64,000 bases of DNA from Hydnum rufescens UP504 (GCA_014904985.1 MU128993.1:124001-188000); one strand, 5' to 3'. Counted from the first letter of the stretch, positions 37,448 to 51,962 are shown. Numbers and translations are program-made. The notes: a model not told the origin generated them from the sequence alone.

Positions 37448-38713
37448 ATGTCTCGGTCCGTACCAGAGGACGCTTTCTCGTCTTCCCCTGCCCGCCCGTC
37501 ACACACTCGCAATCCCTACGCTCAACAAGTGAAACGCAATCTTAAACGAACGGCCTCAGTGGCATCTCTCCCTTCGCCCCCACACAGCACCGCAAAACGA
37601 GCGCATTATGGGGCTGGAGTAGTCTGGGATGCGCAAGAGAAGGCAATCGCCAAGCGAAGTTCCGTCGACGACGAACGCGCTTCCTCCAGCGGCACATCCC
37701 CGGCTCTGGGTTTGTTGGCGATACAAGAAACAGCCGGTCGTTCCCCTTCACCATTCGATGACCGCTCCGGGCCCAGTGCCACCTTGCCCGCTGTAGTAGA
37801 GGAAGAGCCGCAAATTGGCGGTGGGGGTAGGGGACGTGCGGCAGAGGACTCGATCACAAAGAGTCCTAGGCCTACTACGCCCATCCGATCGCCAGTGACG
37901 CCGTCACCAACAAGAAAACGAGAAAATAAGCGGGGACATCCTGGTCCTATCCGTGACAGTCCCAACAATCCGTTCCTTTCTAGCAGTCCACGACGGCCGC
38001 GTCCCAATAAATTGGGCAAACTGGAGGAACGTGAGACGATTGACTATGTCTTGTGAGCCTTCATCCGCTGTCATCAGAAGTGTGGTTGTTCACATGCGTT
38101 GTCTTATCAGCCGTGGTGTCAAGACGACGTTCGCGAATCCCTACGCAAAAAAGCCTCTAGCTCCTGGCGAAGTAGACCCGTCGACGCTAGACCCCCGACA
38201 CCCTGATTACTCCCCCGATCCAACCGTCGTCCCCAAATTGCTGTGGCCATCCTCTGCCCGCTCAGACGGCAAATCTAGCCTGAAGACTACAGGCAAAGGG
38301 CGTAGGTTACCCTCGCCACCACATTCTGATCCCTGAGCCTGGCAGCCTTACCCTTGGCGGAGAGCTACCCAGTATCCAGACGTCTGTTTTCTGCCGAGAT
38401 CGCGAAGCAGGCTGAAGCAAGTGCGAATGTGGCTTCCAAGGCGAAGGACATGCAGGAAGCAGTGAAGAAGGGCAAGATGAGCGGGAGTATGGTTATCGCC
38501 CAGGCTCACGGTCCCATTCGGAATAACGAAACGGCGGCTCCTGGCTTGAGTCGTGCGCCGAGTTACATTCCCAAACCCGCCAAGAACACGGCAGAGACAA
38601 ATTCAACGAGTAGCTCCAAGGATACGGAGCAAGTTCGTCGACCAGTTGCTCCCTCAAGCAAGACACGTACAGGGCCTTCCACGAAACCCACTGCTCCAGG
38701 GTGGAGAGTTTGA
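37448..38713 (+). CDS. Disordered S/P/R-rich protein, basidiomycete hypothetical
   Basis: Exons 37,448-38,052, 38,111-38,301 and 38,346-38,713 join in frame to 387 residues. The second intron is only 44 nt but has a CTGAT branch-like site and proper ends. The protein is low in hydrophobic residues and rich in Ser, Pro, Arg and Lys, so probably largely disordered. Two short blocks look constrained: a LPSPPHST motif near the N-terminus and an ETIDYVFRGVKTTFANPYAK segment spanning the first splice junction. The basic composition and TPxRSPVTPSPTRKR-like clusters would suit a phosphorylated nuclear protein, which is inference only. Confidence 0.7.
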
Positions 38714-39242
38714 TCCTGGTCGTGTTTTTATTCCCGCCTTGCACGCATCCTTTTTTTAAGAACAAAAAAATCATTCTCTTTCCTCCGCATCGATATGTCA
38801 TTATCTTGCACTGCCTTCCATACCTTCCTCCATCCCCTTCACCAATCCCCCCCCTTCCCCTTCCATGACCTCTCCCTTGGTTGTATATGTTCTTCCTTGT
38901 CACGCCTTCACCTTCACGCTCCCCCTGGTCTCGCGGATCACACGTCACCGCCCCCTCATTTTAGTCGTTCCCACCTCAAATAGTAGTCGCTACATTAGCC
39001 TTCACAATCCAATGAAATGATTTGACCATTGCCCCGAATCTGACGCCTGGGACACAAGTGGAAAGCAACAACATCCCAGGTCGCCATTACAAACATGAAC
39101 CAAACTACTTAAACTGACAGGGTATTGCAAAAACATACAACCATCCGACAAGAGCGAAAACAAGGAGAAAAGAGAGAAGAGAAGAAAGAAAAATAAAGCA
39201 AGTACATAATGAAATCCAAAGCCGCCCGTGTATGAAGAATAA
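38714..39242. other. Convergent 3' flanks
   Basis: Space between the stop of the plus-strand S/P/R-rich gene and the stop of the minus-strand gene. It is very CT-rich between 38,780 and 38,960 and A/G-rich near 39,150-39,200. No gene is supported. Confidence 0.5.
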
Positions 39243-41095
39243 TCAGCGATTGAAGCCTGCTGCACGGCCCGTCCACCGCCTCATTTGATCTGGTTCATCT
39301 TCAGCGATTTGCTGGCTGAGGTTGGCATGAACCGCCCGATTCTGCCATGCGGAATGCATTCTGACGGCGACAAAGCTGTAATAGCTAGGATCGACTAGCG
39401 GTGGGGGCGTCTCCATAGGCACTGCGACGGCTTTCTGCAGCTCGGAGTAGAGGAGGTGACATCTGGTCCATGAGATTTTCCCAGGTTCGGGGGACGTTTC
39501 TCCGAAAGGGGCGACCAGGGCTTGCATTCGAGCATCTGTGCAAATGTTAAAATTAGCCCCCGAGGTGCGGTTGGTTGAAATACTCCAGTGATGGGGAAGA
39601 AATATATCTATAGACTCACTTAGGGAGAGGAGGCGACTGGGGTTACGTGGATGAAGACTCTGCATGAGTGTGTTCAAGCGGTCGTCGACGTTCCAGCCAA
39701 TTTTAGAGTAAGTTTGAGGCGAGTGATTAGGGACGACCGCAGACCGTATAGCAGGTCTGATACGGAAGCCAGATTCCCAGCTTGCTTGCAATGCTGAATC
39801 AAAGCGTCAGAGAGCCAACTTCGGCTCCACCACCACAGATAGATGACATACTTCGGCTAGTGATAGAAGGCGCGAATACGTGGTGGCTCGAGTATCAATA
39901 GAGCCATGAAGACATGAGTCCAATACCCATGTGGCGATCTGAGTCATGCATGGTGAGCAAACAGTTTCTTTAATATTGTGCAGACATACCTTGTCTGAGA
40001 GAGTTGAGAATACACGCGAATTCGAGGATTGCGTCCCCTTTGTCCAGGCAAGCCAGCGTACGACCCGTGGTATCGTAAGAGTGAATCGGAATTCCAATTC
40101 CATAGCTCTAATACGCTGGCCAGCTCGCTCAGATCTTTGTCCTCATCTTTGCTAGAGAGTCCTGGCATCCTTCCCCCGGAAGTCGGCCGCCTCCCTCGCA
40201 TCGAACCAACCGGTGCTCTTCTAATTCAAGGGAGCCACCCAGCTATCACAGGTCGAATTCCATGAACCATCAGCCAGGGTACAATAAGTTGTAGCTTAGG
40301 AACGCTTGATACATACGGATGATCGGACTGCCGGATGGGTCAGGAGGTGTCCCGAGTTTCTGAAGCATGAGAGCAAGATCTTGACTAGCTGTGAAGTCAG
40401 GGTCCACTGCGACCTACTGGCTAGGAACCTCTGCAATTCAGAGCCTAGAGTCGGATCCCACGATTCACTTAGAACCCACTGCCGGAGGATCTCGACCACA
40501 CTGAAGAAAATGAGTTAAACTTCTCAACGAATACACAACAAAGATAGTTCACCGAGGCCGGATGATATGGGCATGCTCATGATCACGAGGGGTCCCCTTG
40601 AACCGAGACTTGAGTTCATGCAGCAGGTCAGTGCTAGTTGCGAACGAGGGATAGACAGCAAGTAGGACTTGAACATCGCCAGGATCTGTGGGCCGAGACC
40701 AATGAATACATGGGATACAATACGATAGGTATCACAGGTGGGCGCGTACTTCTGTTCCAGATGATTCGCAATATTAGTTCCTTCAGACTTTCGCGCTCCT
40801 CACCCTACAAACAGGGTGGACGGTAAAATGGCGGAATCGACTGAAGATGCTATCCAGATGCACTCACATTACTGTATACGGAGGGTGTGTAGTAGTGAGA
40901 TGGACCCCAAGTGTTCGACGCAGTGGGAGATGATAAATCCCCTGCAGAGGATTGGGGACCATTGGGGACGCTTGGAGGAAGACCTCCTGAGGATTCTTCG
41001 TCTTCCTCTGGGACCGTCTGGACTGTTGGGTGTGGCCAGTCAGGAAATAGTGGATTCTGCTGATGCATAGTAGAGCCATGAGATAGGAGAAACAT
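39243..41095 (-). CDS. REM/RasGEF-like signalling protein (probable)
   Basis: Minus-strand multi-exon gene ending at 39,243. An N-terminal acidic, Ser/Pro-rich exon (40,862-41,070) precedes a segment reading VQVLLAVYPSFATSTDLLHE and RVVEILRQWVLSESWD, which fits the REM (RasGEF N-terminal) pattern of helical repeats with a conserved LRQW-like turn. Further exons carry GDAILEFACILNSLRQ and QIATWVLDSCLHGSIDTRA, resembling the helix in CDC25-type catalytic domains with its W-V and D-x-R-A positions. The C-terminal exon (39,243-39,790) is less recognisable. RasGEFs activate Ras-type GTPases. Whether the upstream module at 41,690-42,813 is its N-terminus is undecided, because the joins at 41,100-41,690 are unclear. 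Confidence 0.5.
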
Positions 41096-41690
41096 ACGAG
41101 AACCTGGTCAGCACCTCTTCATACAACGAATGGGAGGCTAAGTCTTACGACGCCATCTTGCTGGGTGTAAGGATATGTTGCCCCCTATCCTATGGGGATG
41201 ATAGGGAGGAATCACCGTATGGGATGGCATGTCACTGGCGTTGCTCGGTCTTCGCGATGTACTGCTCGACTGCACTGGATCCTGTCAATGAAATGAGTGA
41301 GGGTAGCCGCACCCACATGTTGTTCTCATCCAACATACAGTCATTCCCGTTGGTAATTCTTGGTACACCGGGGGTGGAGTGTTCCCAGTAGTGAGCTGGA
41401 GAGCCGAAGTTCCAACCACGGGAGGCTGGAGCTGGGAAAGGACACTGGTTTGACCAAACGACTCTGGGTCTTCACTGACAGGTGGAAGCTAAGGGAAGAA
41501 TATCACGACATGGGTCCACGCCATAAGTCAACGACTTAACATACTGCAGCATTCTCGGATGAAGTGTTTGGAGTATGGGGGAGACTCACAATCCCAGATT
41601 CAGGGCTAGAACGAAGATGGCCTGGGTAGACCATAATGTTCGAGCAGCGGTGGAGGGCTGTGGCTGTATATGATGAAAGGAGACGTCAAT
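41096..41690 (-). other. Ser/Pro-rich minus-strand exons between the N-terminal module and the RasGEF-like gene
   Basis: Frames on the minus strand include PPVSEDPESFGQTSVLSQLQ, and further left QSSSTSRRPSNASDMPSH, both of linker-like composition. They would suit a disordered linker between the N-terminal module and the REM/RasGEF-like part. Phases do not join unambiguously by eye. Confidence 0.35.
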
Positions 41691-42813
41691 CACTGTGTAA
41701 AAACTCCTTTGAGAAATTGCATACGGCAGCCGAGTATTGAGATGAAAGAGATCCCATGCGACCTGGCAGGGGTTCTCCTTGAATAGGGCGGAGTGCAGCG
41801 ACTGGGGTGGGGAAGGTTGGTGCTCGTGGAGGTTGCGCTTGTCTCTGAAGATAATTGAATGCAGTGAAGATTAATCTACAAATCAATAGAAGGGCTTACG
41901 TGGAGGACTAGGCCGTAGCGTTGATCTCCCCAGGCTTGATCACTTGTTAGGGGTATGAATTCCGACTGCCCTCCAGCGTTCCAGGCCTGGACGAAAAGGC
42001 GGGTAACTTCTTCCGAGGACTTCGCAGTATCTCGACCGAGGGCTTTGATGGCTGCCCTCACCCAATCGCGGCTGGGCTGAATAGTCCAATCTTTACCGAA
42101 TACCCGTAGCGTTCCGATGGCGACTGCGGCAAACCACCTGAACAACGCATATTTTGAGATCGCGATGTCAATGGGAAAAAGATAGAGAATGAATTTAATC
42201 ACCAGCAATTATGGGATGCCACGCCGTAGGCTTCAAAGATAGTTGTGAGTGCCTTAGTGACGTCCATGGATGTAATAAGACGTACTGGGAGAAACAGAAC
42301 GAATTATTCGAAGGAGATCGGCGACATGGAGGACCTGAAGATTCCTGAAAGGCACTCTCCATGATGACTTGGTCGGACTCGTGCTTAAGCTTTGGGCGGT
42401 CAAAAGAGAGTTTAATGGTATCTAGAGCTGGCGGCGATGCCGACGACAACCTGAGAGGGCCACCTTGGACGGGACCAGGATGACGCTCGCAACGAGCCCA
42501 AATCCGTTCCCCAAAGTGTTCTTGGCCGATTCGGGGGCGGATGCACATAATGAGGAAGTCGTGGCCAACACCCTAGAGGTCCAATAGTGAGGCAACCAAA
42601 ATCCCGTCAAGAAGAAGCACTCACGCCACGTTGGTGGATAACAGATAACATCCTGTGACATCAGCATACAGCAGTGGTTCCAGCCTTGACATGTGGCGAT
42701 ATTACTTCTCGGTAGAAATGTGTGACGGACCACGCGATGGGGTCTTCCGCTTCACAGACACTGCCGAATGAGTTGGCATTCAGGACGGAAGAACGGCTGA
42801 AGGAACGGCTCAT
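41690..42813 (-). CDS. N-terminal signalling module, minus-strand copy (possible 5' part of the RasGEF-like gene)
   Basis: ATG at 42,813 opens MSRSFSRSSVLNANSFG followed by EAEDPIAWSVTHFYRE. Later exons carry RIGQEHFGERIWARCERHPG, SPPALDTIKLSFDRPKL, RWFAAVAIGTLRVFGKDWTI and SSEEVTRLFVQAWNAGGQ, then a proline-rich linker QAQPPRAPTFPTP. The same module forms the N-terminal half of the fourth kinase at 59,097, and a diverged version precedes the other kinases. Compared with the 59,097 copy there are three separate one-base insertions in or just after exon 1 (near 42,700, 42,650 and 42,640), so this first exon may be damaged. Confidence 0.55.
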
Positions 42814-44040
42814 GTTAGAGCAGTAAAATCGTGGTCAGACAGTTGATCGTGAGATAGGGACTGAGCGCCCAATGACTCGGAAGAATCAGGAGAGACGAGG
42901 GATACGATAGGAATACCTAGTGTCTAGATGTGGAGAGAGGAAGGAAACAAACAGTCCAGAGGGCAGCTCTAGATCTGCAAAGGGGGAGAGGTATCGTAGG
43001 ACTACAGAAGATCCACGCAGCAAGAGTGGAATTGGTCCTGCTTATCTAAGGGCGCGGTATCGTGCTGGTCGGCCGTAAGCGCTGAGCACAGTCAATCATC
43101 GTGGGGTCGATGTAGTTGTCTAGTACACATCCTCTTCCATTCACGCACTCGAGCTCGTCCTCGATTGCATCCCCCACACCCCACGACCTCCGTTCAAGCG
43201 CCAGAATATAGAATTCACCCTCAACCCCCATAGCACTCTTTTCGGCCACAACTCGAGCTTGTGATGTCTCAAAAGCAAAGTCGTTAAGGACATAGTGAAT
43301 TTGCGATATATCATCAGTACGGTGTGGCCAATCAGCGGCCTCACCCTCCTGATGAAATCGAGATATCGGCATCCAGCCTCCGCTGTATGACTATGAGCGC
43401 TCAGAACGGCTTGTCGCCTGATCAATCCCAAGTCCGGTCTGGAGGGCATGGGTCTGTCAGAGTCTGTCGTCGCCCAACACAGGATTCTATGGATTCCCCA
43501 CGAATTCCAGGCAGCATGGAGACTGCTTGGGGATGCCCCAGAGGCGCTCTCTTGCCAACGCAACTACACAAGAGGCAAGAGGTAGTGGACCCTTGACTAC
43601 AGAGATAACGATATTATATTAGATTAGGCAGTAAGGTACCAAGGACTACACGAGGCTCATAGTTGTGGCACTTCCCCAAAAAAAAGTGACTGAAGCAGTG
43701 CGTAGCTCCGAAGTCATGCGAGGGGAAATCGAACGAGCTTCTCGGGCTGTCCTCGGGTCGTAGTCTATCTTGTGCAAGGCGTCGACTGGAGGTATAAGTG
43801 CCATGCAGTAGTCTTGAATTATTTACTGTTCCGTGGTCCCATTTGTTTCACGATGGAGCAACCGTTCATACCGAGTAATGAGAGGATGGCCAAGCGAACA
43901 AAGATACAAAACCATGCCCATGAACCAGTCCAGCGTTATCCCTAAACGAACTTTTCCTTGTCTCCGACGTTGATTGGTCGTCGTACACGCGGCCGCATCG
44001 GATCCAATGAGCCACAAGGTCACATTTCGTGAAACTTAAC
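41803..44040 (-). repeat. Left arm of large inverted repeat
   Basis: Aligns in reverse orientation with 58,085-60,105. Shared landmarks include the region just upstream of the isomerase gene (TGAAACAAATGGGACCACGG on the minus strand), the unrecognised frame at 43,046-43,372, and all exons of the N-terminal module down to the PTFPTP linker. The similarity ends at the PTFPTP codons near 41,803. Confidence 0.85.
43046..43372 (-). other. Unrecognised minus-strand frame
   Basis: Open frame of 108 codons with plausible composition (FAFETSQARVVAEKSAMG and EFYILALERRSWGVGD). The corresponding right-arm region near 58,560-58,830 has several stops and indels, so the left arm is the better preserved one. 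No family recognised; it may be part of a gene between the N-terminal module and the isomerase promoter. Confidence 0.35.
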
Positions 44041-44047
44041 CACAACA
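43600..44047. promoter_or_regulatory. Upstream region of the isomerase gene
   Basis: Non-coding stretch directly before the isomerase ATG at 44,048. Part of it was copied, inverted, to 58,085-58,430. No specific promoter element can be assigned. Confidence 0.4.
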
Positions 44048-46126
<2,079 letters not shown>

Positions 46127-46635
46127 CTTTCGCGCGGTATTGTTAACTAATAGACGAGAAGGGGCCCCCCCAACACACGCACGTGGCTCGTATCAAACAT
46201 AGTACGAATGGAATGTACACTCTGGTGAATTGACCTGTCTTGTACCAAACTTGTAATGATTCTCATGCGGTAATTAAAACCTGCCTGACTCTCCCACGAG
46301 TAAGACGGAACACTGCAGGTTATGACATTGCAAGTTAAGAAACAAGGGGCTACTTGTACACGTATGCTAAGCGAGGTGTGAGTCTTCAGGACAGCAGCAG
46401 AAGAGGAGGATGCGATGGCAGTAGCAAAACATAAACAATCGAAATGTGGGAAAACGTTGGGGAAAATGGGGAGTTTCGATAGGCTAAGATACAATTCAAC
46501 GTCTGAAGCGCGCGTGGTGTAGGTTAGCGAGACACAGGGTGTACGATCACATGAACAAAACAATAAATATCTGATTTGGGGTTGGGGTTGGAAGGCTTTC
46601 GGTGGCAGAATCGCTTGATGAGTTGGATGATTGAT
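46127..46635. other. Convergent 3' flanks of isomerase and DCP1
   Basis: Lies between two converging stop codons. No frame of convincing composition; presumably 3' untranslated regions of both genes. Confidence 0.5.
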
Positions 46636-48809
46636 TTAAGAGCTCGTGGCAAGGCGTTGATATCTGGCGTACAGGTCATCGACAAAAGTCTGGTCTTTCT
46701 GTGGCGGAGAGACAATGGGATCAGTTGGAGATCCAGGGGCTAGGGGGAGAAAACATATGACTCACATGAATGAGCGTTAGAACTTCGCTCACAAAATCAT
46801 ATTTAGATAACGATCGTGTCTCGTCCTTGCCGATGGACATCATGCGAGTCAAGCAAAGCCGTCGCCACCGCATCCGCATTGACTTTGGACGCACTATCGA
46901 CATTACGAGGTATGTAGTGCTCATACACTGTCTCCTTCTTCCGACCTTTCTGCCTGACGGCGGGCCGAGTCGCAGCGTCAGCACGCAGAGGCGGCATCTG
47001 GCTTTCATGGAGAGCCTGCAATCTTCTCGATTTTTCATTGGGCCTTTGTCGACGGGGCAAGGCGACTTTGGGGGTATGAAGAGGGTTGGGAATAAGAGAC
47101 GGAGAAGGTGCATCGAGCTCTTGAAATACGTCGTCACCGTCGTATGCAGCCGCATGAAATGGATGATGGGTCGACGAGCCGGACGTGGAATACGTGGCCC
47201 CGTTCGCATGACTTTCCCGATCGGACATGCAGAACGATTTCGTCGCTATCATCATCCTCGTCATATACCTGCTGAAACGCGCCTTACGACGTTGAGGCGG
47301 TGTGATTAGAGGTGTCGTTCTATGTGATTCTGCAGGTATGGTCTGGAGAGATTGAGACGCTATCACTTCGTCCCCAAAGGAAGGGCTTGCGTAGGTCCGA
47401 AAGCGCTCGCCCATGCGAAGTGGTATGAGAGCAGTCCCAACCAGGGACTCATGTCGCGTCTTGGCGGTTGCGGTGAATTGCGAGGTGCGATTATCGGCGA
47501 CGGTGGCGGCAGAAGCAAATATCTTATCGAGCAAGGAGCGGCTTTCTGTAGCAGCCACCGACTGCTGTGGACGTTCGTCTGCCGCGGAACCGTGCATCAA
47601 AGACTCCAGTAAAGCTTGGCCACGATCGGCTCTTCGTGTATTATCAGAGGCTCGCGACGCAGATATAAAAGCAGGAAGGAATCCGCTAGGGTTCGATATC
47701 GTCGTGGCGATAACAGCGCCCCGGCTTGAATTATCAGTTCAGTCCATTATTCGTCGTGACTGAGGCTGTAGTAGGATGAGTATTTGAAGACATAGAAAGT
47801 GTGGCGAAGAGCTTGTCAAGGGGGCGTCCGGTATGGTGTGTTGACTCCTCTCTCGGCTCCATGAATCGAGATGCATTGTTCTCCTCAGTGAAGTCGGACT
47901 GTTCTCGCTTGAGCGTTTCATTTGCCATATCTAATGGCTCCATCTCGGGGCTTGATTCGGAGTCAGATGGGTCGTGTATTTGAGAGAGTGGCGTTAGGGG
48001 TGGTGATCCAGTGGGCTCAGAGGAATGCCTTGAGGCACGGATGAGATGCTCCTTCACTCTACGAAGGGGCAAAGGTGTCATTGGGTGTCATTCACATGGA
48101 AGTAGAGAGGAATTGAACCGTACCTGGAAATGAAATGGGCAAATCGAGGTCCCGCAGATTCGTCAGAGAGCCAAAGGCATATGAGAGTTGGCTTTGCGCA
48201 TCTCGTGACAGGTTCTATGTACGGGGTAGTTGCCCGATCCCATAGACCAGGTCGGAAAGTAAGGAATTTGGTGTCCTGCACCAACCTCTATAGTGTCATC
48301 CTTGGTGAAACATCTGTACTACACTGGATGTGCCGCCACGATTTAGTAAGAAGAAACCATAGCGAGGCTCCTCACTCCTGAGGATGAGAAATGGTAGGAC
48401 GGATATTATTAGCCTCCTGTCGAAAGCATACGACAGTAATACCTACGTACCGCTCAATAATAAATACAGTCCCTTCAGCATTCGTTTTTTCCCAGTGGCC
48501 TTCGTATTTTTTGCCTTTCCCGCCGTCCGGATCCTCGGTGTGAGCATGATTAAACGTGTATAACACAGCATACGGTACTTGGTCAAATATTCTGGTGATG
48601 AGGGCGTCATGGCGTCGAAGGACCTTCAAGTTCCAGACAAGCCGCGCTTCAGGCGACATCGACATCGGTCGCTGTGGTGTCGGGGTAGTTGTGTTCTTGG
48701 ACGTGGACGGGGTGGAGGTTGGGAGGGATGGCGTGGATGTCTGTTGGCCGATGGTCTGCGATTGAATTGGACGACGGGACCGAGAATGTTCCCGGTGACT
48801 TTGCGCCAT
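46636..48809 (-). CDS. DCP1: mRNA-decapping enzyme subunit 1 (DCP1)
   Basis: Minus-strand gene, ATG at 48,809, stop at 46,636. After a Ser/Thr/Pro-rich leader it carries the DCP1 EVH1-like domain: RLVWNLKVLRRHDALITRIF, VPYAVLYTF, YEGHWEKTNAEGTVFIIER, YGFFLLNRGGTS and later FLTFRPGLWDR and LICLWLSDESAGPRFAHFIS. The middle is disordered with repeated short leucine motifs (PLDKLFATLS, QALLESLM, SLLDKIFASA), of the kind used to bind decapping partners. The C-terminal KYDFVSEVLTLIH and QTFVDDLYARYQRL match the DCP1 trimerisation domain. DCP1 activates DCP2 in cytoplasmic mRNA decay. In the EVH1 exon, two one-base insertions (about 48,300 and 48,279) are needed to explain the frame changes, and another is likely near 46,845. 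Confidence 0.85.
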
Positions 48810-49112
48810 TCATATTTGGGGAGATGTGATTGTTGCGCTGAGGTGTGATGCTTGCCTTAGGATGTTTCGTGCGTGGCATCGCTGCACCGAAAACAACAGT
48901 GTTGGTATTGAGAGTGAATTCGGTTGTTGCCGTGGAATATTATCTATGATCATCTTATATAATCAACAACTGCTTCACCTTCGCTCCATAAGTCTCGCTG
49001 CATGTGACTTACGATGTGAAAATGTACATATATAGGCAGGCCACGTAATACTAGAAGCCTTGCTTCCTCGACGTACGCAGCATCACCACCATCGCTAGCA
49101 TCAATCTGCACG
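48810..49112. promoter_or_regulatory. Divergent intergenic region between DCP1 and the first kinase unit
   Basis: About 300 bases between the DCP1 start (minus) and the first kinase-unit start (plus), so it should carry both promoters. The half near the kinase unit (ATAATCAACAA run and the A/C-rich leader) recurs before the other kinase units at about 51,800 and 55,640. Confidence 0.5.
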
Positions 49113-49121
49113 GTGGACCGT

Positions 49122-51099
49122 CGACGATACAACATGATCATCGGGCCTCTGCCCCCATCGTTTTGGACCGCGAAAGACTTCCATGACATGACTCACGCGA
49201 CGCCAGCCTATACGTTGGCGAATATCTGGTTTTTACGAGTCCTGCTATCCTCGTCTCGCAGTTCATTGCAACCCTTCTTGACTGCCAAGGTGCTAGACGC
49301 TACATGCTTTCGTACGGTATGCATCATATATCAGTCATCGATTGCAGTATATGTGATCTCTACGGTCGTCCTAGGGTTAACTCATCTCTATTTGATCTTT
49401 CGCATTGAACTCAGGACGCAGAAGAAGGATCTGAGACGCGATCTATGGGCGCGCTGTGAACGCCTCGTCGCCAGCGGTCCCAACGCTTCCCATCTTCGCT
49501 ATGATAAGAGATCTTGGCCGATGAGGCTCTGGACACGATATGCATCTCCAGCGATTCTTCCAGTCTGCATCGACATGCGGAGCGACAATAATCTCCGCTT
49601 TCAGCGCTCATTCAAAGGAAATCTCATGATGCTACATGTTGTCGATCTTCTCCATGAATACACGAGCATTTTCCTCGTCAATATCGCATACAGACTCATA
49701 GCTGCTGGTGGTATATTGCTACTGCCCTTTCCTGCCTCGACCTTTTTGAACCAGAGTTTTCAATCAACACTCGCAAGGATTACCTGTCATTCTACATCAA
49801 ATTATTCCCCCCAAATATCGCCAATAGCAGTCGAAAAATTGTACGAACTCTATTCTCTCAAATGGTTCCGGGAAGTGGTGCCAATCCCGGAAGTGCTCGG
49901 ATGTGTCTGAGTATCAAGTTAGAGCGCAAGAAACCTCTTAGTGTCAGCACCCATCTCCACATGCTTCCACTCCTTATTGACGCCCCGTATTAGAGGCCAA
50001 GCGTCTCACATGTGGTGTTCGAAGATACCTTCCCCGAGCCTTTGTCCGCGTAACGTTGGAATTGATGCTTCCTGTGACGTGTGGAAGTTACGCTACCATC
50101 TTTAAAGGCTCGTGGAAGTCTCGGCCGTCGCACTAAAGTTATTGGGCCCCATTGACAGCCGGAAATAGCTCACAAAGTAAAGTGAAGAATGCACTATATA
50201 GGCTGCACGGTATTCAGCACCTGCTCCGCTTAGCGATTCAAAGGCGAGATAGATATTTGGCGCAGACTCGGACATGACAATGTACTCCCTTTCTTTGGCC
50301 ACTGCGTTGACGACAATGGCACTATGTATATGGTATCTCCATGGTATTTTTTGGCATGCGTCGAAGACATTAAACGACAATTTGACGGTCGTGATGCGTT
50401 TTTGTAGGTGTCAGCACGGAGACATTAATGGTTATTTGTTCAGGGTTCCGAAAAGTGACCGGGAGACTCTGGTATGAACCCACTTCGATTCTATGACGAC
50501 TGATTTCCTTCAACATGATGCCGTAGGTTTTACAACTTCTCCATGGATTGGAATACCTTCATGCATCAGGTGTTATACACGGTGATTTGCGTGGGGCACG
50601 TCAATATTATTCTGCACAGTATGATCGATGATACTGAGCGCACTTTTCCCAGGCCAATGTTTTGATTTCGGATAATCATAAAATATTGATAACCGACTTC
50701 GGGCTCTCGAAGTACCTTGACCAGTCTCCTACGAGCACGGTGAATCGTGGAAATATTCGCTGGATGGCACCGGAGTTATTGGAACAAGAAATTCCTCGGG
50801 GGGACTTGACCCCCTATACGGAAGCGACGGACATATATTCATTCGCGATGACCACAATTGAGATATACACCGGCTCGTGGCCTTTCCCCCATCTGAGACA
50901 CAACGTTGAGGCAGCCTTGCCGGGCCAAGGGAGACCAGGCCGCCCCGGTGCGGATGGTATTTCGCACTGCATTGATGACACGTTGTGGGATATTATCCAG
51001 GAGTGTTGGGCAGAGGAGCCAGCTCGTCGTCCTTCGGCACGCGATGCTATGGAAAGACTTGAAGCGCACCTAAAGGGAAAACCGTCTATTGCCATGTAG
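49122..51099 (+). pseudogene. TKL-type kinase with N-terminal module, unit 1 (damaged)
   Basis: First of four tandem kinase units. The N-terminal module is open from about 49,131 to 49,910 (PPSFWTAKDFHDMTHATP, RRDLWARCERLVASG, LMMLHVVDLLHE). The open frame runs straight through the position of the first intron: this unit has a one-base deletion in the next exon, so only the unspliced form stays in frame. The kinase N-lobe has a frameshift at about 50,132, where the Lys-bearing RPIALK segment should be, and the donor after HGDLRG is GC instead of GT. The C-lobe (TDFGLSKYLDQSP, RWMAPELL, DIYSFAMTTIEIYTG) is intact. Probably not an active kinase gene. Confidence 0.7.
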
Positions 51100-51955
51100 A
51101 TATCAATCGGCTTTTTTGCATGCTCATGTCTGTACTTCTTGGTGTTTCCCGACGCACTCTTCCCTTCTGTCATATCGTGATTCAGCACATCTAGGACTTG
51201 CACTTGCAAACCTATCCCACAAACTGGGAGTCTTCATCAATGTGGGGGTAGCGGTTTTCGAACGTACGTAGAGTCGGAAGATCATACGCTAGGAAAATAG
51301 GAATCAAGGAAACTGAGGGGGGATGTTATTGAAGGGGAAAGAACTAGACAAGGAAAAGACATATCCTCGCCGGCTCTCCTGGATCCAGCCTTTCGGTCTC
51401 CAAGAAGCTTTGGATGAGCTTGAACCAAATTACAAGAGAACCAGCATCACGGCCAACGTTGTAACACCCATATATTGAATGAATACTGAAAGATTCATAC
51501 TTAAGTGTGCTTTGGCTATAGCAGTGATAATAGGGAAATTGTATGGGAAACCCATCAGGTCTGCAGAAATGGGAAAGTACATTACTAGTACTACTACTGG
51601 GCCTTCCACCTTGTACATCACCCCCGGCTCCTGGACATACAGCAGCGCCGGTATCAGATCGTGATCTCCATTTGAATTAAACTGTGGCCGCCGGTACAAC
51701 TCATAAAATATGTGGCCACTTCATATTTTTTTCATTCAGATAGGTCTGCGGCTTCGAGCCACAGCTGAGGTTAATCGGGACGAGGCCCGATTTAGAATTT
51801 GATCATCTTACATAATCAATAATCAACAATTCCATCACTAGCAAGTCGCGTAGCATGAGTTTGGACCATACATGGACAAGCCACGTACCACTGGCAAGTT
51901 CATTCCTACTTTGCGCTGCACAAAACACCAAAAACAATCAAGCGCACAACGGGTC
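51100..51955. other. Spacer between kinase units 1 and 2
   Basis: Holds the common downstream sequence of kinase units (ending near GGGGAAAGAACTA at 51,335-51,347) and a segment at about 51,400-51,780 that is related to 55,250-55,600. The minus frame at 51,430-51,699 is hydrophobic but is not conserved as a frame in the related segment. No gene is supported. Confidence 0.4.
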
Positions 51956-51962
51956 AGTAACA

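Noticed and set aside
47200..47290. Alternative acidic frame in the DCP1 middle region (YDEDDDSDEIVLHV)
   Set aside because: It overlaps the frame used for the C-terminal region and could reflect another indel. It is not listed as a separate gene because the composition suits the same disordered linker.
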